From assembly GCA_019449415.1 (NCBI GenBank), contig JAGRPP010000023.1, positions 186,001 through 250,000 of the forward strand: a stretch of 64,000 nt of DNA. The letters run 5' to 3'. The position numbers were made by a program, and so were the translations under genes. Below the pieces are notes generated by a model. It was not told the origin of the DNA and searched no databases. It saw only the letters and a program-made list of their open reading frames with translations. The DNA is from Geothrix sp. GTDB lineage: Bacteria > Acidobacteriota > Holophagae > Holophagales > Holophagaceae. Numbering within the stretch: position 1 is the stretch's first letter; every line of letters starts with the position of its first letter. Below are positions 34,183 through 44,339 of the stretch, in pieces.

Positions 34183-35391
34183 TCAATCGGGCAGGAACCT
34201 CGGCCGGTAGGGCTCGCCCACCCAGTAGACGAGTTCCAGCATTTCTTCAACATCCCACAGCAGCACTTCGGCGCGGGCGCCGGGATGCAGGTGGCCCAGG
34301 TCGGCGTGGCGCAGGCTGCGGGCGGCGTGGAGGGTCATGGCGGTGAAGGCCTCCTCGAAGGTCATCCGCAGCTGGAGGCAGCCCAGGCGGAGCACGGTGA
34401 GGGGATCCACGCAGGGACACGACCCGGGGTTGAAGTCCGTGGCCAGGGCCACGCGGCAGCCTGCGTCGATCATCTTCCGGGCGGGGGCCCAGTCGCGCAT
34501 ACCGAGGAAGAGTGTGGTCGCCGGCAGCAGTACGGGGGTGACCCCCGCCGCGGCCATGGCCTTCATGCCCGCCTCGCTGCAGAACATGAGGTGATCGGCG
34601 CTGGCGGCGCCCAGGTCCGCGGCCAGCTCGGCGCCGCCGGTCCAGGTGAGTTCGTCCGCGTGGAGGCGGGGGATGAGGCCCAGGCGTTGCCCCGCCTCGA
34701 AGATGCGGCGGCCCTGGTCCGCGCTGAAGACGCCGGTCTCCACGAACACATCGCAGAACCGTGCCACACCGGGATGGCGGCGCACCAGCTCCGGCAGCCA
34801 GTCCTCGGCCACGGCCCGGGCATTGGCCTCGACATCCCCGCTGAATTCCGGCGCCAGGTCATGGGCGGGCAGCAGCGTCACATCCAGGCTCCAGCCGCGC
34901 CGCTTCAGTTCCGCGTAGGCCGCGGTGAGGCGGGACTCCGCTTCCAGCTCCAGGCCATAGCCGGTCTTGCACTCGAGGTGCACCACGCCGCGCTCGCGGA
35001 AGGCCTTCAGTCGCGCTTCGCCCGAAGCCACCAGCTCCGCCACCGTGGCGCTCCGGGTGGCGCGCACGGTCTCGCGGATGCCGCCCCCTTCGGCGGCGAT
35101 CTGCTGGTAGCTGACGCCGTGGAGCCGCCGGTTGAATTCGCCGCTCCGGTTGCCCCCGAAGAGCAGGTGGGTATGTGGATCCACGAAGCCCGGCGTGGCC
35201 CAGGCCCCGCCGCCATCCACCCTGGGTGCATCCGCCCAGGTGGTCGGCAGGTCCGCAACCCGGCCCAGCCAGGCCACCCGGCCGCCCTCCAGGGCCAGGG
35301 CCGCGTCCGGGATGCGATCCACGGCCCAGGCCTGGGCGGGATCGGGGGTCAGCAGGCCCCGGAGGTTCACGAGTACACGGCGTTCCGACAT
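34183..35391 (-). CDS. hutI: Imidazolonepropionase
   Basis: The 402-residue amidohydrolase of histidine breakdown hydrolyses imidazolone-propionate to formiminoglutamate. Metal motif: FVDPHTHLLFGGNRSGEF. Further ligands and active residues lie in HLECKTGYGLELEAE, LHADEL and ATDFNPGSCPCVDP. The start at 35391 gives MSERRVLVNLRGLL, as in the family. No other hut gene is nearby, so regulation is probably separate. It is followed by the solo hairpin repeat. Confidence 0.93.
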   Translation of the reverse strand: MSERRVLVNLRGLLTPDPAQAWAVDRIPDAALALEGGRVAWLGRVADLPTTWADAPRVDGGGAWATPGFVDPHTHLLFGGNRSGEFNRRLHGVSYQQIAAEGGGIRETVRATRSATVAELVASGEARLKAFRERGVVHLECKTGYGLELEAESRLTAAYAELKRRGWSLDVTLLPAHDLAPEFSGDVEANARAVAEDWLPELVRRHPGVARFCDVFVETGVFSADQGRRIFEAGQRLGLIPRLHADELTWTGGAELAADLGAASADHLMFCSEAGMKAMAAAGVTPVLLPATTLFLGMRDWAPARKMIDAGCRVALATDFNPGSCPCVDPLTVLRLGCLQLRMTFEEAFTAMTLHAARSLRHADLGHLHPGARAEVLLWDVEEMLELVYWVGEPYRPRFLPD

Positions 35392-35464
35392 GCCATCAGT
35401 CTGCCAGGGACGATCGGCGGAGCCTCCCGATTCTTGGTAGCATCGCCCCACGGCGGAGGTTCCA

Positions 35465-36343
35465 GTGCGGGCACGGGGTGTGGCAGGACGGGGCTCACGC
35501 GGCGGATCCCGGTGGGGGAAGGCGAGGCGCCTGCTGGCGGTGCTGCTCCCGGCTCTGCTTCCAGCTCTGCTGCTGGCGGCGCAACCCTCCGACGCCGGAT
35601 CCAGGTTGGTGCTCCCCACGCCGGTGCTGAAGCCAGGCGAGGGACTGTCCCTCACCCTGGGCGATGGCGAGGTGCGGAGCTACGGAGAGGCCCGGAAAGA
35701 GGCCCCCATGGGCGGCCTCGCCAAGCTGATCTGGATGCGGCTCGAGGGGGCCGATTGGTCCAGCCGGAATGTCCAGTTTCGCTGCCAGGGTACGGCCGGA
35801 TCCTTTACATGCGGAAAGCGCGAGGGGCATGGGCGCGTGGATCTGGGCCGCGCCCTGGCGGAAGACTGTGATCTGGCCTTCCTGGTCTGGATCGCAGAGG
35901 CGCAGACGCGGTGGTTGAAGGACTATGGAGACGCAGCCGGGCGCCTGCGCATGGAGGAGGTCTTCGCGCCCTTCCTGGGACGCCGCCTCCCGCCTGGAGA
36001 TGGCCTTCCCGCCTTTTCGGCGGCCTGGGTGGGGGGCGGCGACCTGCTCCGGACCAGTCCCGAGGCGTTCCTGCGCTGGCTCATGGAACCGGAGCAGGGC
36101 GAGGTCGTCACCTTCGGGAAGCGCTACCTCGCGGGCTTCTGGGTCGAGGTGAAGGATCTCTTTGGCAAGGAGGGCTGGTGGTTCAAGACGGGCACCGCCC
36201 CAGTGCCCGGGGATCCCGTGGCCACCAGTGCCTGGGTGGCCGGCGGTCGCGGATCGGCCCTGGTGGTGTTGCACCTGCCCCGGGGGCAGGGCAAGCCAGA
36301 GGGCCTGGCCCGCATCCGGGAGATCCTGGGCCTGAAGCCTTGA
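35465..36343 (+). CDS. Penicillin-binding/class D beta-lactamase-like protein with altered active site
   Basis: The 292-residue protein starts at GTG 35465 with GGAGG just upstream. A basic, hydrophobic N-terminus (RRLLAVLLPALLPALLLAAQPS) acts as signal or anchor. The mature part resembles a transpeptidase domain: APMGGLAKLIWMRLEG where SxxK would be expected, CDLAFLVWIAEAQ near the SxN position, PFLGRRLPPGDGLPAFSAAWVGGGDLLRTSPEAFLRWLM, and WWFKTGTAPVPGDPVATSAWVAG carrying KTG. The serine of SxxK appears replaced by Gly, so catalysis may be lost. Identification is from these motifs only. Confidence 0.6.
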   Translation: MRARGVAGRGSRGGSRWGKARRLLAVLLPALLPALLLAAQPSDAGSRLVLPTPVLKPGEGLSLTLGDGEVRSYGEARKEAPMGGLAKLIWMRLEGADWSSRNVQFRCQGTAGSFTCGKREGHGRVDLGRALAEDCDLAFLVWIAEAQTRWLKDYGDAAGRLRMEEVFAPFLGRRLPPGDGLPAFSAAWVGGGDLLRTSPEAFLRWLMEPEQGEVVTFGKRYLAGFWVEVKDLFGKEGWWFKTGTAPVPGDPVATSAWVAGGRGSALVVLHLPRGQGKPEGLARIREILGLKP

Positions 36344-36345
36344 GC

Positions 36346-36597
36346 GTGAGCTGGTGGGTGTATCTGCTCCGCTGCGGCGACGGCACGCTCTACTGCGGCA
36401 TCGCCCTCGATGTGGCGGCGCGCCTGGCGCAGCATCAGGCGGGGAAGGGGGCCAAATACACCCGGGGCCGCGGCCCGCTGGAGCTGGTCTACCACGAGCG
36501 GTGCGGCGCGAAGGGCGAAGCCCTGCGCCGGGAGCGGGAGATCAAGCGGATGCGGCGGAAGGCGAAGGCGGCGCTGGCGGCTACAGCGAGACCATGA
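36346..36597 (+). CDS. GIY-YIG nuclease-like protein
   Basis: The 83-residue protein opens WWVYLLRCGDGTLYCGIALDVAARLAQHQAGKGAKYTRGRGPLELVYHE, the YhbQ/UvrC-type GIY-YIG fold in which VYLL and LYCGI replace the literal GIY and YIG. The conserved Arg and later Glu (REREIKRMRR) are present. I chose the GTG at 36346; a TTG at 36340 overlaps the previous stop. The 3' end overlaps the convergent secreted-protein gene by 17 bases. Confidence 0.88.
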   Translation: MSWWVYLLRCGDGTLYCGIALDVAARLAQHQAGKGAKYTRGRGPLELVYHERCGAKGEALRREREIKRMRRKAKAALAATARP

Positions 36598-37357
36598 TCG
36601 CCAGCCGGATGCCCGGGTGGCGGCGGCTCGTGAGGTAGTAGCCGTCGAAGGCATCGTCGATGTACATGTCGTCCCACAGATACCACTCGTCCGCCCAGAA
36701 CTCGGGCCAGGGGTCCACGATGAGGAACCAGTAGCCGCCGCAGCGGAACCGGGGGTAGCCGCGGTAGATCACGGGGCGGCTCCCGATCCGGAACGCGTGC
36801 CGGTCGCCGAAGCGGGCCACGAACTGCGGCTCGGGGATGCGGTAGCCGCCGTAGCCTCCGCGCTGGGCCCAGGTGCGGTGCTCGCTTTCCCAGCGGTGGG
36901 CCCGGTGCTCCCGCCAGGAGGGGCGGGCGGGCCAGGCGTCCCGGCGCCAGGATTCCCGGGCCTGCCAGGCGCGGGCGGCCTCGGGACGGACCGGGCGGCC
37001 CAGGTCCCGGGTGGGAGGGGCGCCCCGGGGGACGGCGGATTCCCTCCGCTCAGGCCGCGGTTCCGGGCGTGGCCGGACTTCCTCGGCCCGCCGGAGCCGC
37101 TCCGGCTCGCCCCGCCGAGGTTGCTCCGGACGCGGGCGCTCCTCGAACCCCCGTTCCCGGGGGGCCTGGGCGGACCGGACCGGCGCCTCCCGACCCCGTT
37201 CCTGGCCTCGCTCCTGACCTCTTTCGGCCTGGGGGCGACCCTCGCGGGGGCGTTCTGGGCGGGCCGCCTCATCTCGGCGGTCGTGCTGAGCATTCAGGTG
37301 GAGGCCCGCCACCATCAGCAGCAGGGCCCAGGTACTTGCGCGTCGATGCCGTGTCAT
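36581..37357 (-). CDS. Secreted protein with Arg/Glu/Pro-rich region and conserved C-terminal domain
   Basis: The 258-residue protein has a signal peptide (MTRHRRASTWALLLMVAGLHLNAQ), about 120 residues of charged low-complexity sequence rich in Arg, Glu and Pro, and a C-terminal domain. That domain contains YRIPEPQFVARFGDRHAFRIG, YRGYPRFRCGGYWFLIVDPWPEFW and YIDDAFDGYYLTSRRHPGIRLAIMVSL. The C-terminal part is conserved in other bacterial secreted proteins but has no function I know. The start has GGAGG upstream. Confidence 0.82.
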   Translation of the reverse strand: MTRHRRASTWALLLMVAGLHLNAQHDRRDEAARPERPREGRPQAERGQERGQERGREAPVRSAQAPRERGFEERPRPEQPRRGEPERLRRAEEVRPRPEPRPERRESAVPRGAPPTRDLGRPVRPEAARAWQARESWRRDAWPARPSWREHRAHRWESEHRTWAQRGGYGGYRIPEPQFVARFGDRHAFRIGSRPVIYRGYPRFRCGGYWFLIVDPWPEFWADEWYLWDDMYIDDAFDGYYLTSRRHPGIRLAIMVSL

Positions 37358-37528
37358 GGGTGCCTCCCTGGCCAGGCCTTCGAGTTGGGCACTGGGTTGG
37401 ATGCCTCGATAGCAGGTCTGGTGCCACTCCAGGGCCGAACGCAGGGATGTGATTGCGAACTGGAGACTTGCTCCTGAACCAGAGGGCTGCGGCCCCTGGG
37501 GCGCGTGGCATCCTGCAGCGGACCGGGC

Positions 37529-38227
37529 TCAGGCCTGGCGGCCGGCGGCCATCTCTCCCAGCAGGTCCGCCACGGCGGCGCGCGGATCCGTGGCCTTGAA
37601 CACGGCGTTGCCCGCCACGAGGCAGTCGGCGCCGGCCCGCACCAGATCCCCCGCGTTCTTCAGGCTCACGCCGCCATCCACTTGGATGAAGAAGAGCGCG
37701 CCGCGCTCGGTGCGGAGGGCATCCAGGCGCTTCACCTTATCGAGCACGCGGGGGATGAAGCTCTGCCCGCCGAAACCGGGATTCACGCTCATGAGCAGCA
37801 CGAAGTCGAAGTCGCCGACGAGGTCCACCAGCGTCTCCACCGGCGTGCCCGGATTCAGCACCACGCCGGCTTTGCCGCCCGCCTGGCGGATGGCGGCCAG
37901 GGTGCGGTGCAGGTGGGGATCGGCCTCCTGGTGGACGCTCACCCAGTCGGCGCCGGCCTTCACGAACTCGGCGGCGTAGCGCAGAGGCTCCACGATCATC
38001 AGGTGGCAGTCCAGGGGCAGCGCCGTGGCTTTCCGCAGGCTCTCCACCACGGGCAGGCCGATGGTGATGTTCGGCACGAAGCGGCCGTCCATGACATCCA
38101 CATGCACCACCTGGGCCCCGGCGGCCTCGATCATCCGCAGTTCCTCACCCAGCCGCGTGAAGTCCGCGGAGAGCAGGGACGGGGCCAGCAGGGGGGCGGC
38201 GGGGCGGAGGCTCGTGGGGTGGCTCAT
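37529..38227 (-). CDS. rpe: Ribulose-phosphate 3-epimerase
   Basis: The 232-residue TIM barrel interconverts ribulose-5-P and xylulose-5-P in the pentose phosphate pathway. The family landmarks are LAPSLLSADF, HVDVMDGRFVPNITIG (metal ligands), DCHLMIVEPL, VLLMSVNPGFGGQ and IQVDGGV. It lies 5 bases downstream of an amidohydrolase gene on the same strand, so they are probably co-transcribed. Confidence 0.95.
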   Translation of the reverse strand: MSHPTSLRPAAPLLAPSLLSADFTRLGEELRMIEAAGAQVVHVDVMDGRFVPNITIGLPVVESLRKATALPLDCHLMIVEPLRYAAEFVKAGADWVSVHQEADPHLHRTLAAIRQAGGKAGVVLNPGTPVETLVDLVGDFDFVLLMSVNPGFGGQSFIPRVLDKVKRLDALRTERGALFFIQVDGGVSLKNAGDLVRAGADCLVAGNAVFKATDPRAAVADLLGEMAAGRQA

Positions 38228-38231
38228 GGCT

Positions 38232-39836
38232 CTAGTGTGCCAGGGGCACTTCCACGCCGTTCACCCAGAGCCGCCCAGGCTTCAGCTTCCGCAGGGCCTC
38301 TGGGCTGAGGTCTCCGATCGGCGCCTGCACCCAGAGGAGGTCGGCCACGGCCCCCTTTTGGAGGGTGCCCAGGTCCTTCGCCCGCCCCAGGGCCGCCGCA
38401 TTGCCCGCCGTGTAGGCGCGGATGGCTTCGAGGCGCGTGAGCCGCTGGGCGGGAAGGAAGCCGCCGGGCGGGTTGCCGTCCGGGTCCTGCCGGGTCTCGG
38501 CCGCGGCTAGGCTGATGAAGGGGTTGGAGTCCTCCACGGGCGCATCGCTGCCGAAGGCCAGCAGGGCACCGCCATTCTCGAAGCTGCGCCAGGGGAAGGC
38601 CTCGCTCAGGCGCTCGGGGCCGAGGCGGGCGGGGGTCCAGCTGTGGTCCGAGGTGCAGTGCACGGGCTGCACGCTGGCCACCACGCCCAGCCTGCCGAAG
38701 CGCGCGGCGTCCTCGGCCGTGACGATCTGGGCGTGCTCGATGCGGGGAGGCAGGGTGCCCCGGCCCTTCTTCATGGCCTGGGCCAGCAGGTCGAGGGCCG
38801 CGCGGTTGGCGGCATCGCCGATGGCGTGGATGGCGGGTTGGTAGCCGGCCTTCATCGTGATGGCCGCATCCAGGGCCACCTTGGCGGGCTCCGTGACCCA
38901 GAGGCCCCGGGTGGCGGGCTCGTCGGCGTAGGGCGCCAGGAGCCGGGCGCCGCGGCTGCCCAGGGCGCCGTCCAGGTAGAACTTCACGCCCTGCACTTGG
39001 AAGAAGGACAGGTTCTTGGGCCGGGGCTGCTTCAGCTCGCGGAGCATCAGCCGATGGTCGTGGCTGAGGTAGGCGAAAACGCGGATGGGGAGCGTTCCCG
39101 CGGCGGCCATGCGGCGGTAGGCGGCCAGCTCGGGGCCGGTCACCCCCATGTCGGCCACGGCGGTGAAGCCCTGGGCGCGCAGAGCCTCCAGCCCGGCCTT
39201 CAGGCGCGCTTCCAGCTCCGCGCGCCCGGGCTCGGGAATGAGCTTCCGGACCAGGTCCACGGCATTGTCCAGCAGGATGCCCGTGGCCCGCCCGAACTCG
39301 TCCCGGAGGATCCGGCCGCCCTCGGGATCCGGCGTCTTGGGGCCGATGCCCGCCATGGCCAGGGCGGCGCTGTTCACCCAGGCGGCGTGGCCGTCCACCC
39401 GCTGGAGGAAGGCCGGTCGGGTGCCCGTGAGCACATCGAGGTCATGGGCGCGGGGGAAGGCCTTGGTGGCCCAGCGGTTCTGGTCCCAGCCCCGGCCCAG
39501 CAGCCAGCCCTGGGCGTGGGTGGCGGTCCAGGCCTTGATGCGGTCCAGCGCGGCGGGCAGGCTGGCGGCGCCCGTGAGGTCCACCTTGCGGGCGAGGGCG
39601 CCGAGGCCCCCCACATGGGCGTGCCCCTCGATGAGACCCGGCAGCAGCGTGCCGCCCGGCAGGTCGATGTGGATGGCCTTGGGGTGGGCCTTGACCAGGG
39701 TCTCGACGGCCCCGACGGCGAGGATCTTCCCCTTCCGGAGGACGAGCGCCTGACCGTGTAGGGCCCCCTGGGTGGTCCAGACATCGGCACCGGTGATGAG
39801 TTGGACGGAGGCGGGCGGCGGAGGCGGCAGCGGCAT
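38232..39836 (-). CDS. YtcJ-like metal-dependent amidohydrolase
   Basis: The 534-residue protein has the composite domain of amidohydrolases: [17 protein letters not shown] (HxH-like metal site), [49 protein letters not shown] and [13 protein letters not shown]. These match the YtcJ group that hydrolyses N-acyl or imide substrates; the natural substrate is unknown. The start at 39836 ([14 protein letters not shown]) is favoured over upstream frames. It precedes rpe with a 4-base gap. Confidence 0.9.
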   Translation of the reverse strand: MPLPPPPPASVQLITGADVWTTQGALHGQALVLRKGKILAVGAVETLVKAHPKAIHIDLPGGTLLPGLIEGHAHVGGLGALARKVDLTGAASLPAALDRIKAWTATHAQGWLLGRGWDQNRWATKAFPRAHDLDVLTGTRPAFLQRVDGHAAWVNSAALAMAGIGPKTPDPEGGRILRDEFGRATGILLDNAVDLVRKLIPEPGRAELEARLKAGLEALRAQGFTAVADMGVTGPELAAYRRMAAAGTLPIRVFAYLSHDHRLMLRELKQPRPKNLSFFQVQGVKFYLDGALGSRGARLLAPYADEPATRGLWVTEPAKVALDAAITMKAGYQPAIHAIGDAANRAALDLLAQAMKKGRGTLPPRIEHAQIVTAEDAARFGRLGVVASVQPVHCTSDHSWTPARLGPERLSEAFPWRSFENGGALLAFGSDAPVEDSNPFISLAAAETRQDPDGNPPGGFLPAQRLTRLEAIRAYTAGNAAALGRAKDLGTLQKGAVADLLWVQAPIGDLSPEALRKLKPGRLWVNGVEVPLAH

Positions 39837-39915
39837 GGCGGGCTCGGAGAAAGGGAGGGGCCAGTGTAGCGTCTGCCTGCGACCCGGCGATAAGGTGGAT
39901 CTCATCGGAGGCTTC

Positions 39916-41571
<1,656 letters not shown>

Positions 41572-41594
41572 CCGATTCAAACGCCTCCAGGGTC

Positions 41595-41622
41595 TTGTAA
41601 CGACATCAATTCTCGGTACCCT
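41595..41622 (+). promoter_or_regulatory. Possible sigma-70 promoter for cytochrome cluster
   Basis: TTGTAA at 41595-41600 and TACCCT at 41617-41622, 16 bases apart, lie about 60 bases before the monoheme cytochrome gene. The match is moderate and untested. Confidence 0.35.
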
Positions 41623-41646
41623 TATTGCAGACCTGTGACTCGACCC

Positions 41647-41662
41647 GTCCCGTTCGCGGGAC
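41647..41662 (+). promoter_or_regulatory. UUCG-tetraloop hairpin in the leader of the monoheme cytochrome
   Basis: GTCCCG-TTCG-CGGGAC is a perfect 6-bp stem closed by the very stable UUCG tetraloop. It lies about 20 bases before the ATG, just upstream of the GGAGG ribosome site. Confidence 0.6.
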
Positions 41663-41682
41663 CCCCACTTCCCGGAGGCACC

Positions 41683-41934
41683 ATGCGCATCGCCACCCTC
41701 ATCGCCGCTGCGGCGCTGATTCTCGCAGTTCCCGCCCAGGCCAAGATGCCTTGGGTCAAGAAGTCCCAGGAACTCGGCTTCGCCGAGGTCAAGGATTGCA
41801 AGGCCTGCCATGTGGGCGCCCCCAAGAAGGGCGGCGAAATGTCCGCCCGCGGCAAGTTCCTGGAAGAGACCAAGGCCAAGAAGAAGGCCGCTGAGGTCGA
41901 TCTCAACTGGCTGAAGGACTACAAGGGCAAGTGA
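41683..41934 (+). CDS. Monoheme periplasmic c-type cytochrome
   Basis: The 83-residue protein has signal peptide MRIATLIAAAALILAVPAQA and one heme site CKACH (residues about 38-42). A Lys-rich body follows (GAPKKGGEMSARGKFLEETKAKKKAAEVDLNWLKDY). It is probably a soluble periplasmic electron carrier. It precedes the 11-heme membrane cytochrome gene and is followed by a terminator, so it may be transcribed independently as well as together. Confidence 0.87.
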   Translation: MRIATLIAAAALILAVPAQAKMPWVKKSQELGFAEVKDCKACHVGAPKKGGEMSARGKFLEETKAKKKAAEVDLNWLKDYKGK

Positions 41935-41960
41935 TCCGCCGAAAGGTGGTTCAGGCATCG

Positions 41961-41989
41961 AACCGGGCGGGCTTTCCGCCCGGTTTTTT
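41961..41989 (+). terminator. Intrinsic terminator after monoheme cytochrome
   Basis: AACCGGGCGG / CCGCCCGGTT forms a 10-bp stem with a 5-base loop followed by a T-run. Good plus-strand terminator. Confidence 0.88.
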
Positions 41990-42032
41990 CTGTACGGATG
42001 AGTCGCGATTGCTGCGGATCCAGACAAATGTC

Positions 42033-42046
42033 GTGATCCAGATCAC
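42033..42046 (+). promoter_or_regulatory. CRP/FNR-type operator upstream of multiheme cytochrome
   Basis: GTGATCCAGATCAC is an almost perfect palindrome matching the CRP-family core GTGA-N6-TCAC. It is centred about 65 bases before the ATG of the 11-heme cytochrome gene and after the terminator of the previous gene. It likely controls anaerobic or carbon-state expression of the cluster. Confidence 0.65.
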
Positions 42047-42104
42047 CAGGGCCTAGCACCGACCTGAAGACTCAGGCTAGGGTTAGAGGACTTGAGAGGT
42101 GGCT

Positions 42105-43967
42105 ATGCGTCTGCTGCTTGCTGGATTGTTCTCCCTCGCCCTTGCCGCGGCCCCGACCGCGCAGGACTGCACTTCGTGCCACGAGGTGGATCTCGCCAAG
42201 TTCGCCGCCACCAAGCACGGAAGCATGGCCTGCACGGATTGCCACAGCAGCATCACGAAGCTGCCCCATGCCGACAAGCCCGCGCCGGTGAAGTGCGCGA
42301 CCTGCCACGAAGATCAGGTGAAGGCCTACGGCAAGAGCATCCACGGCGTCGCCAAGCAGAACGGGATGGCCGATACGGCCACCTGCAAGTCCTGCCACGG
42401 CCCCACGCACCAGATCGTGGCCAGCAGCGACCCGGCCTCCACCGTGAACAAGAAGAACCTGGCGGATACCTGCGGGGCCTGCCACTCCAACCCGGACTTC
42501 CTCGCCAAGCACAAGATTCCGTTCGCCAAGCCGGTGGAAGCCTACCGCCTGAGCGTCCACGGCCGCGAGGTGGCCAAGGGGAACGCCAGCGCCGCCTCCT
42601 GCTCTGATTGTCACGGAAGCCACGACATCCTGCCTTCCGCGGATCCCAAGGCGAAGGTGAACCGCGCGAATGTGGCGGAGACCTGCGGCGTCTGCCACAA
42701 CGATGTCCAGGCCGTCTACGCCGACAGCGTGCATGGTCTCGCGGTCAAGCGCGGCTCCAAGGATTCCCCCACCTGCACGGGCTGCCACGGCGAGCACAAC
42801 ATCCTGGCCCCCAAGGAAGCGGGCTCCCTGGTGAACGCCGCCCGCGTGTCCACCGTCACCTGCGGCCGCTGCCACGGCGACGAGCGGCTCAACTCGCGCT
42901 ACGGCTTCGGTGACAAGGTGCCGGCCTTCCAGGATAGCTTCCACGGCCTGGCCATCCGCGGTGGGCAGCAGACCGCCGCCAACTGCGCTTCCTGCCACGG
43001 CGTGCACAACATCCTGCCGTCCGCGGACATCCGCTCCACGGTCAACCCCGCCAACCTCCAGAAGACCTGCGGGCAGTGCCACCCCGGCGTGGGCGACAAG
43101 ATCGCCCGCAGCAAGGTGCATGTGCGCACCGCCGGCGGCATCGAGCACATCTCGGTGAAGTGGATCCGCTGGGCCTACTACGCCCTCATCCCCATGACCA
43201 TCGGCTTCATGCTCTTCCACAACGGCCTGGATTACTTCGCCAAGCTGCGCCGCCACAAGCCCCACCACGGCACGGGCGAGCAGCTGCCGCGCATGAACAA
43301 GACCTTCCGCATCACCCACGGCATGGTGATGGTCAGCTTCATCCTCCTGGTCATCACCGGCTTCGCCCTGAAGTTCCCGGAAGCGGGCTGGGTGAAGGTT
43401 CTGGGCATGAACGGAGCCGGCCTGGTCCGCGGCTGGGTCCACCGCATCGCCGCCGTGGTCATGATGGCCGCCACCGTGATGCATGTGATCCACCTCGCCC
43501 TGGTGAAGCGGGACCGCGTGATCCTGTTCGAGCTGCTGCCGGGCTGGCAGGATGCCAAGGACATCGCCAACGCCCTGCGCTACAACCTCGGCCTGACCGA
43601 CAAGCGGCCCACCTTCGGCATGTTCGGCTACGCGGAGAAGATGGAGTACTGGGCCTTCATGTGGGGCACCGTGGTGATGGCCGTGACAGGCCTCCTCCTC
43701 TGGGCGCAGAACTGGAGCCTCAAGCACTTCCCCATCTGGGTGCTCGACGCCGCCACGGCCGCCCACTGGTATGAGGCGATCCTAGCCACCCTCTCCATCC
43801 TCGTGTGGCACTGGTACCTGGTGATCTTCGATCCCGAGGTCTACCCCATGGATTTGGCCTGGCTGACCGGAAAGGCCTCCGCAGACCACCTCCGCGAGAC
43901 CCGGCCTGAGTACTATGCGGCTGTGGTGAAGAAGCAGGAAGAGGCCCAGAAGGACCGCGCTGAATAA
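42105..43967 (+). CDS. Multiheme (11 CxxCH) cytochrome c fused to b-type membrane module, CbcL-like
   Basis: The 620-residue protein has a signal peptide (MRLLLAGLFSLALAAAPTAQ). About 320 residues follow with eleven CxxCH motifs: CTSCH, CTDCH, CATCH, CKSCH, CGACH, CSDCH, CGVCH, CTGCH, CGRCH, CASCH and CGQCH. From residue ~350 comes a cytochrome b561/HydB-like module of several helices with paired histidines (ITHGMVMVSFILLVITGF, VHRIAAVVMMAATVMHVIHLAL, ATLSILVWHWYLVIFD). This order, periplasmic multiheme domain then b-type quinol module, is that of Geobacter CbcL. Such proteins oxidise menaquinol and pass electrons to periplasmic carriers. The start is the ATG at 42105; a GTG 6 bases upstream is possible. 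Confidence 0.92.
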   Translation: MRLLLAGLFSLALAAAPTAQDCTSCHEVDLAKFAATKHGSMACTDCHSSITKLPHADKPAPVKCATCHEDQVKAYGKSIHGVAKQNGMADTATCKSCHGPTHQIVASSDPASTVNKKNLADTCGACHSNPDFLAKHKIPFAKPVEAYRLSVHGREVAKGNASAASCSDCHGSHDILPSADPKAKVNRANVAETCGVCHNDVQAVYADSVHGLAVKRGSKDSPTCTGCHGEHNILAPKEAGSLVNAARVSTVTCGRCHGDERLNSRYGFGDKVPAFQDSFHGLAIRGGQQTAANCASCHGVHNILPSADIRSTVNPANLQKTCGQCHPGVGDKIARSKVHVRTAGGIEHISVKWIRWAYYALIPMTIGFMLFHNGLDYFAKLRRHKPHHGTGEQLPRMNKTFRITHGMVMVSFILLVITGFALKFPEAGWVKVLGMNGAGLVRGWVHRIAAVVMMAATVMHVIHLALVKRDRVILFELLPGWQDAKDIANALRYNLGLTDKRPTFGMFGYAEKMEYWAFMWGTVVMAVTGLLLWAQNWSLKHFPIWVLDAATAAHWYEAILATLSILVWHWYLVIFDPEVYPMDLAWLTGKASADHLRETRPEYYAAVVKKQEEAQKDRAE

Positions 43968-44044
43968 CTTGGAACGCCGTTTGCTTTTCCTCCCCTGACC
44001 CGGCCCTTGAGCCCGGTCCCAACCCCAACAAAGTAGGAGCCCTC

Positions 44045-44278
44045 ATGCGCCGCATCACCCTCCTCACCGCCCTGCTTGCCCTGGCCGTCGCTCCCGTCGC
44101 CAGCGCCAAGATGACCACCGTCAAGGGTGCCAAGTGCACCGCTTGCCACGAAGGGGCCCCCAAGGACAAGAAGTTCAACGCCGCCACCACCAAGATGGTC
44201 GCGAAGTACAAGGAATCCCAGTGCAAGGACTGCCACGGCTGGGCCGATGGCAAGCTGACCACCATCAAGAAGAAGTAG
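44045..44278 (+). CDS. Diheme periplasmic c-type cytochrome
   Basis: The 77-residue protein has signal peptide MRRITLLTALLALAVAPVASA and two heme motifs, CTACH and CKDCH. The TAGGAG ribosome site is 6 bases upstream. It closely resembles the monoheme protein two genes upstream in size and composition (Lys-rich, GAPKDKKFNAAT). It is likely the periplasmic partner of the 11-heme membrane cytochrome, 77 bases downstream of it in one transcript. Confidence 0.87.
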   Translation: MRRITLLTALLALAVAPVASAKMTTVKGAKCTACHEGAPKDKKFNAATTKMVAKYKESQCKDCHGWADGKLTTIKKK

Positions 44279-44290
44279 CACCCTGCTTTC

Positions 44291-44328
44291 CACGAAAAAC
44301 GGCGCCCTCATCGGCGCCGTTTTTCGTG
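44291..44328. terminator. Strong bidirectional terminator
   Basis: A perfect 16-bp stem (CACGAAAAACGGCGCC / GGCGCCGTTTTTCGTG) with a 6-base loop has A/T tracts built into the stem on both sides. It separates the cytochrome cluster from the convergent phosphohexomutase gene. Confidence 0.92.
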
Positions 44329-44339
44329 GGTGGAGAAAC

